A stretch of DNA of 64,000 bases from Apostichopus japonicus (taxonomy: Eukaryota; Echinodermata; Holothuroidea; Aspidochirotida; Stichopodidae): the NCBI RefSeq assembly GCF_037975245.1, contig NC_092568.1, positions 10,317,501 through 10,381,500 of the forward strand, given 5' to 3'. The translations under genes and the position numbers were made by a program. Position 1 is the first letter of the stretch. Every line of letters begins with the position of its first letter. Shown here one piece after another: positions 25,201 through 34,200 of the stretch. The notes beneath the pieces are model-generated. The model worked only from the letters and a program-made list of their open reading frames with translations. It was not told the DNA's origin and did no database searches.

Positions 25201-28200
25201 AGCACTGGTCTCCCGGTAAACCTGAAGATCAAGATCGAAAAAGCTCATTTGTGCAAATGTTACATGTTACGTTAACTACTACACTTATTAAAGAAAATTA
25301 TCAAAATAAGAAAAACGCTGACATTTACAAATGTTTAAAGGAGCAATATACTAGAGAAAATAAATGCATGGGTTTCATGTGAAACACATATCTCACTGAC
25401 AATTTTTGTGCTAATCTTGTTAAATTTGGCAATACTATTCAATACTAAATGTTATATTTATAGCAAAGGATGAAAATGATAAGATTCTTCAATTGGCTTC
25501 TTCCATGGGCTTCATTAATATGAGTACTATCAAATGTGTCTGATTGATGAAATGTTGAGAAATAATGGACTATTTCCTACATTGCTAGTGAAATGTGACA
25601 TTTTTAGCATTCTATTGAGCTCATTTGTAAAATGATCTATCTACGGGGCATCAAGAGGCTTATTAAACATCACTTAATTACGGGGTCACAAATCTTTGTT
25701 TAACAGTTGAAATGGCATGGTCTGGTATAACAAATCTTGTGATATGCTTACAAAACTGGCCACTGTAAGCAGTTTCTTATGAAACTACTTTGTCTATTAT
25801 CACTGCCAGATAAAGCTCCTGTTACTGAAAGAAAAACTGATTTTTATTCTTTACACCTTTATTAAATGATTGCAGCTCAACTAGAAATACCAAGGACAGT
25901 ACTCTTATGTATGTAGGACAATGTCCAAATACACAAAGAAAAACATGGCGGTTCAAAATTTGCTTCGAAAGCTGAACAGGAATTTCCTTGGTGAAAGAAT
26001 TCCAAAAAATCATAACTTCGGTAATACTGGACCAGCAAAGTTTAATTTTTTTACACAATGATGAAATGATAACAAACCAGGGCCTTGATGGTAAACAATA
26101 ATCATCTTTTGTTCATCTGCTGCCATGGTAACAACAGGACCAGGGAGACAAAACAAGTCCTTCTGGATGCCACTGAGGGTGAATATTCTCACATGTCTTT
26201 TATTGGTTCCTACAGCAAGGAAATCTTTCCCTAAAGCAAGAGCCTGGGGAAGAAAAAAAAGACAAAGGGAAACCAAAAATGAAAATGCCTAATTTAGGAG
26301 TGTTAGCTCAGTGGTTAACGCCGGTGCCTTCCAATCATAAGGTCCCGAGTTCGAGTCACTCCAAGATTAATGTATGTCGTTCAGTTACAGAGTTGTCGAC
26401 AATTGACGATTCATAATCATGGACGTTAAATATGAATCTAAGAGAATGACTTCGGTCAGCTTGCGGCTTTGATAAGCCAATGAGGCTTCTTCGCGAGTTC
26501 CTGCTTGAAGGAGAATCTAAAATACATACATACATAGTTGTGTCTTAGCGATAAATATGCATATTTCATGATACTACACTACACTAAGGGTTCTCAATAG
26601 GTGGCCTGTGGGCACAATCCAGCCCACCGAAAGTTTCTCATCCAGCACGCCAAGAAAAACAATTATATCTCCTTTATTGATATTTCTGGTTTAATTATGA
26701 TTTTACTCTTGTAACTCAATGGTTTCAGAAGAACTTCGCCATTGCGATGTTGCAATTAATTTGCACAGGTGCTTTGTTGGATGGCTAGGTGATGGTGGTG
26801 GGAACACACAGAAACAATAGACCTGCCACATACTTCACTGAACAGTCATGGAAAAGAGAATGTCATGCTATAAGCAGTGTTAATCCATGATCATCAAATG
26901 GATTTTTAAAGGGTGTGAAGACTCGCGCACTAAGAAATGTCTCATGCCGGTAATCTGACCTAGTTTCGAATGAGGTGTAACAGAAGTGTTAGACACCACC
27001 ATCGGTCCCAGAAATACACACACAGCTTGCTACCGTCGGTAATTAGACACTAGTGTACAGTCAATACATACAGCTACGGTCAATACCAACAACACAGTGT
27101 ACATAGCAGCGATGGACATCTCAGGTCTAGATAAAAGATAACAAGGTATCACGTCTGCATTTTGTAGCGACAAGAAGAAAACTTCACTTGCAAGCAACGG
27201 AAAGTTAACTTTTTCAGAGCGCGGCACACGGTTTAGGGCGAGTCTTCAATGCCTTTAAGGTGTTCTCCTTAATCATTGGTACTCATGGGACTAGGTGGGG
27301 CGGGGCAGGACAGGACACAACAGAACAAGAGAAGATTAAATTAGACCGGACTAGACTAAATCTGATAAATCATACCTTGACGATTTCATCCTTTGGCATG
27401 CTGATGGACCACTCTTTCTGTGTATCCCATGATGCAAAGTACTGACAACGAATTTGGCTGAGGAATGATACAGATAAGATAAAAACAAACAAATTGTCAA
27501 ACTTTTTCCATGCAATTGTATGAATGAATAATTGGCCCTTAATGCAAGTGTAACACAACCCAGCTTTCATCATCTCAAAGTTAAATTAGCTTACTGAAGA
27601 TGTTCTTGGAATGCAACTAGCATTTTTTTTTGTTCTCTTCTAAGTCTTTGCTATCCTTCTTGCCTCTTGTCCTTCTCTCTTCGCTCTTTCTGTCCTTCTG
27701 TCTGTCTGTCCGGTTCTTCTTCTTCTTCGGTTTTTCTCTATATCTTTCTTTCCCCTCAAAACTTAATTTAATATTTCACTGTTTTTTTTATTTCTACTTG
27801 GTCACTAGCTGAGATAACAGCCCTGCTGTTTTCTAGTGTCCTTCATGCATTAACCCTTCCTACTGTAATTGTTAGTTTTGTATTAATCTTGTACAAACAA
27901 ATGAGAAATAAATTTGAAAATTGAAATTGAAATGAAAAAAAACAAAACAAAGCTACAATTAGTCTATCATCTACTTTTGAAAGAGAGCAGATTTGACTTT
28001 CAATTCAATTCCTTTATTCCAGTATAAATTACAAAATTTATAAATAGGACACATAATCATGATACACAATAGACGTAAAATGTACAATCATGAAAGCATG
28101 AACAATAAAAAATAAGATGGAGGATTAGAAGGTTGAAAGATTAAAAGGATTATAACAGAGATTCTAAGAACCCATTTTGAATGTAAATGGCTGCTATATG

Positions 28201-31200
28201 GCTGCTAGATAAATGAGTTCTTAAAAAGCATAATTCTAAAAGTTGGCAAGATAGACTGACCTGGGTGTGTCTTCATCTCCCTCTGTGGCCAAGAGAACAG
28301 CCTGGCTGTTGACATCTGCCATATTGTGATTCAGCTGATTGTCAAAATGAAGAGAATGGTGGACGGATGTGTCGTGAAACTCCACATCGATGGAGGATTC
28401 CTCGTCAGTATCGTAGCAGCGGATCACACCCACCATGTTCCATTTCTGAACAGAAAGAGCAGTGGAGGTTATATGTATGTATGTTTGTATGTATATATGT
28501 GTGTATTTTAGATCCTCCTGCAAGCAGGAACTCGCGAAGCCATCATTGGCTTATCAAAGCTGCAAGCTGACCAAAGTCAGTCTCTTACATTCATATTTAA
28601 TGTCCATGATTATGAATTGTCAATTGCCAACAACTCTGTAACTGGACGACATACATTAATCTTGGAGTGACATAAAATCAGGACCTAATGATTGAAAGGC
28701 ACCGGTTCAAAAAGGAAGTCACTGCATAGCTTACAATGTCGACTGACATCTTCCATATTATGCATCATTTTATCAGAGTGAAAATTCTTTACAACGTACA
28801 GTATGTCATCGAAAATAAATCAAATTGATACTAATAATGAAAATAATGTGATTAATTCAACAAGAAACATTCATACCATCACTGTAGTAATAGATGAGGG
28901 AAAAAAAAGAGAAAAAAAATGGCACATAGAAAAGCAAAGGACAAACCAACCACAGAATACCATAAAATTGTTCAGATTAAAACTATTTTAATGTAATCAG
29001 CTAACTTGGGACTTTTCTTTGTTTTTTTATTACTACTGTTGTGAAATTTCATACAGAATACAAAACTGATCATATGTCACCTAAACAGAAAACAGCTCCA
29101 TTGGTGAGTCTAATTCTAAAACAACTCTCTGAGATGTAAATTAGAATAGAACAAAGTGAAGAGAGGAAAACTTACCATGAACCTGCTGGAGAGATGGACG
29201 GGAGTCGAAGATGGAATAAATGGTTTCTGTAAAGGTGTTGGCTTGGGTCCAGTCACCAGAGGAGGGAGGCTCTTTGGTTCAGTTACGACTGAAGCAGAAG
29301 TATCGTCAGCTATATTGCTTCCATCTGCGGAAAAAGAGAAGCAATAAGAAGGAAAACGAAATAAGCAAAAATCTGTGAAAAAAGAAATGCTAATCAAAAT
29401 CATTATTCTTTTTTTTTTGTGGGCTTTTCTCATTCTGGTGAATATGATGTGAACGCAAGAAGGACAATTTAATCTACTAGTTTGCATCATAACACTTTTG
29501 ATTTTTGAGAATTGACCCCTTTAAAAAACTGAGAGTTAACAATCAAAATGACTGGACTATAAAGCCTAGATACAGTAATACACATATCATTAGGTCAATT
29601 CCTCTGATGTAACACAAAACTTGATTGGAAAACAAAAAAGAGTATTTTATGGCCTTCAAATGACCATCTTTACAAAGAATTTACAAATTTGTTACAAGAC
29701 AAATGGTGTTAAATGTCATAAAAGGGTGGTCTGCAACATTAATAAACTTAATATGAAGTTTTAAAGGACATATGTTGGTTGAATTATTTAGGATTTACAA
29801 AACAATGTATTAACACTGAAGCCTGCACTTCTGTCATCATTGATTTTGGCAATTAAAGGAACATTTCAGAGAATTAATATACTTTAAAGGTGAATATCTT
29901 GAAAATTGAAAAAGCTATAGAAAAACATTACAAGCACTCACATGATTTTCTTTCCTCTTAGACTATGACAAATCAAGACTGAAAATTCTGCTTAAAGTCA
30001 TCCTTTAAATCTAAATCATCAACATCATGATCATCATTACCTTGTGAGGTATCATCAGTAATGAGTAGATTGCTCAGGGATTTGTCCTTGCGTCTTAAAT
30101 CAGCGTCGGGATCTAGGTTCATGTCCTCATCCATATCTTCGTCGGATCCTTCTTGGAGTTTCCTCTCTGCTTGCGTGACGGCGTCCAGGAGATCGTCATC
30201 GGCCATGTCGTCAAACAGATCTGTGAAATCTTCTTTAGTCTCCTACAGAGATGGAAAGATTCATTTGAAAGGCTGAACTGTGATCATATTCTTCACATGT
30301 TTGAAGACAACCTTTTAATTCTTACAGAGACATTGCTGGTTTCGAAGTTGATGGAAATGTCAAAATGGCTTTCTTTCATCATTCACACCGATTAATAGGG
30401 TGAATTGAGGCAGAGTTTTAGCCATGATATGTCAAAGTCCAAGAAGAAGACAATTTTTAAGTGCTAGCAATATTTCTTTAGCTATTCCAGTTTTCAGGAT
30501 ATTTAGCTTTATGATATGGTAATTTAATAAAATATGGTAAATTAAAATCCTTGGAAAGCTCCTTTAATGCTAAATTAATGACAATGACAAATAGGTTATA
30601 CTGTTAAACCACTGATTGATCAATTCTAGTAACAAGTTCTCCTAACTTCATACAAGCAACAGAGAACCCTGCTATGACATTTGACACCATTTTCATTTGC
30701 CAAATTGCAACGCATTGCAAAACATGTTATTTTGGGCCATAAAAGTATCATTTTTTCGTATTGAGGAACTGACCTAGGGGTCTGTATCAATTAGACTAAG
30801 TACTACAGCCGTTTCATTGATGAGCCTCAGACATGCTTAAAGGGTCATTTCTCAAAAATTAAAAGTGATATAAAGATACCACCTAGACTAGAAGTTTTTT
30901 ATCTGAAATCATCCGTTAAAGGTCACTGAATGTTTTGAGGATGGATGCCAATTACTTGCTAAAGCTTGAGAATAAATCAGCCTTTTTGGAATTTTATAGC
31001 ATACTGAAGATTTTTAAACTAATACATCCAGTGTATATATATACTCCTTGTTTTATATCTTCCAAATATCGTCACTTTTTTTTGTAAGCGTTTTTATGAA
31101 GTGTTTAATAGTCATCTACATTATGTAAAACTCCTCTAAAATTACCATGCAAACTAACCACAGGCCAGACATACCTTTGACTCTGGTTTAGACTTGGTCT

Positions 31201-34200
31201 GCTGGTCACTACCATCAAGGACCTGGTCCAGTATACCAATCTGACCCAAGTTGTTTGTGAAGGCTAAGGATGTGCCGGTCTTGGGATTCCACACGACACA
31301 ACGAAGAGGAAGATCTTTCCTTTCCTTGAAACTGAAAAACAAAATATGAAAGAAATATTGAAAGGATATAGTGAATGGGCAAATTGCAGAATATTTCAAT
31401 CTATTTGAGGAATAATAGTTTCAAAAACTATCAGACTGATTAAGCAGGATTGGTTTTTCTTTGATGAAATGTTGAGAAGGAAAAGTAAGTATTTGCTTAG
31501 ACCTGACACGAGACTTCGTTGTCATAACTGGTGACATCTTTGAGGACACAAGTAAAGAGAGACTGAGACAGAAAGTTCTAGATGAGGAAAGAGGGTAGGT
31601 CTATAAAATATTTCACTAATTAATCCTGAAAAATCTAATAATGGTAATGACTTTAAAATTTATATGAAATCATGTATCTTACAATAAATTTTAAAAGTGC
31701 AGAATATATCAAACATATCTATGAATCCAACAGTGGTAATGTTATACTACTTGAAATTGCCCTTTGGGGATGACCAAAACTTGATAAAAAATGAAAAAGA
31801 CATAAATCAGAAAAATGAAATTTAAACTGACCAGCTACAATACTTACACTAAAAAGCTACAATTAACCCGACCAAACCAAAGATATGATAAAGAGAGGGG
31901 AATAGGAGGGGTAAGGTGAGGTGAGGTGAATTCACCACTTTCAGTCACAGTAGGTTAGTGTTTCATTGTAGGTTCATTTCATACTTGTCAAAAATTCTCT
32001 GATTGGTCCGTTGTCATCAGCTGACCATTGATTAACCAACCGATGGGTTATGCAAGGTAAAGTTTTCGGCGGATGAAAATAAGTTGCCAAATTTTCTTTT
32101 CTACTGTTCTTCACAACCCCAAAAAATCCTTTTTTTTTCTTTATTGGTATGTTCAAGGAGAAATAACTTTTGAGTATTCAGCATTGCCCAGGAGGGTTCC
32201 CTCTTACCTTTTAATACATTTCTTTGATGAGGTGTTCCACACATTGATGAATCCGACCGACGTTATCGATGCCAGGTGAACTCCATCCGGACACCAACTC
32301 ACGACAGAGGTCACCCCCAATGTTTCCTCTTCAATTTTTAATGTAAACAGAACATCCCAACTGTCTCTTTCATACAACTGAATTTCTCTTTCCAATGGGA
32401 TGGCTAAAAGCTGTATTTCAAGAGAAGTTTTTTATGAATATATGTAAGAACAACGTAAATTAAAGCATCTAAAAGTTTTAAAGTCTTTAGAGATACATAA
32501 GACACATGTCATTATTGTCACTCATTGTAAAGACTTGGGTACAAAACATATTATTGGATGTCTTCCTCCCAGAGAGCTCATTCCCTTTACGTTTATTCTG
32601 TGTGTGTGAGTACTCTATGGAAATCTTTACATGTCGATGTACCGGTCTTTGAGACAACACTTAACAGTTTTCCTGAAACAATGATTTTCTTTGTCAGTTA
32701 ATAGAATTAAACCCTGTCAGTCGCTGAGTGAAAATGTTGCTGAACAGCATACCTACCCTCGTGAATCTGGCTGCAATTTCTCTGAGCTTCTTTACTGTCA
32801 AATGCAGCAGAGCCTATTAAGTCTACATTCAAAACTAACACAAACGTTTCAGACACACAGAAGCACCCTCTTACGTCGCTTTTTGCTAACAAATATTTGA
32901 TATCGATTTATACAAACAGTGATAAACATGTATCATTTCAATAGTGAAAGGGAAAATAAACACACAAAAAAACAAGGAATTTCTGTGTTATTGTTTGCAA
33001 CTTTGCAGTGGAATAAGTCTGATATACGCAAGTGTCAGGAAGACAAATTTCCATATAGAATAACTTGCTACTCGCTAATAAATGTCATGGTCTTGAATAA
33101 TTTAATTTTCTCATTTGGCAGTTTTACTTAGAGAAATATTCCATAGATTTGGTATTATACAAATTATCATTAGCCAGCAACCAAACATGAAAAAGCTGCT
33201 GTACTGTATGTCCAGCAGAGAATACCAACAACTCAGCTTAACAGCTTCTGCAAATGCATTTCTGATTTTATAATCTGTTGCCATTTTTTATCAAGATTTA
33301 GTTTTCAAATTAGTTTGCTAATATTCACCAGCAACCATTGAGGAAGAAGATGAGATGAGAAGATGGGGCCAATGAGCTATTATTGTCTATTTTACAACTG
33401 ATAATTGCAATGCTTAAAACATTGTTCTTTGATGGAATGGCTTTTATTCTTTTCAACAACAACAATCCGGTTTTATCGATTATGCACCATGTCATTACAA
33501 ATTTAAAAGCAGTGGTGTATTCTAACAATCAAAACCTAGTAATAAATAAAATCTGACACACTTGTCTCTTTGGGTATGCAATTTTGAACTTTTTAATGTC
33601 AAAAATGTTGATATTTGGGAGATCTACCTCAATTGACATAGCAGCCCTCCGCTCCCCAGGCATCACTTAAAGAAAAGCATAACTGTTGAAAACAGTGGTA
33701 GGCTTGGCTAAAGTGGTTAAAAAAAGTTTTTTTTTTCAATTCTTTATTACCTGTCCATCTTTGGGCTTCCAAGCAATTCTTGCCAAGGTCTTTGACAAAC
33801 TGTTGGAATAAAATGAAACAGTTACAGAATAATTTTCCCCTGGTAGACAAATTGGAAAGTGTGTGATATTTACTGTTATGAAATAATGGTTCATTTGGAG
33901 ATCGGAGTGAGTTGTTACAACTGCACCGAATTGTACAGAGTTACCGATTCCTTTTATATGTGGCATGTGAATCTTTTGTAACATAACAACAGATTATATT
34001 CTCCAATTTTGAGCAACTTTAAAATTTAATACAGAAGCCTTAGTATTACCTTATATCGCTGCACTTTGGAAACAATACAATTGATTTCTCCCAGCTCTGC
34101 GGAAGACAAAAAGTAAACATTGACACTTAAGAATGTTTTTTTTATTAATCTCGCACAATAATTTTGACATTGAAGTCTCCTCAACTAATATAACTTAATT

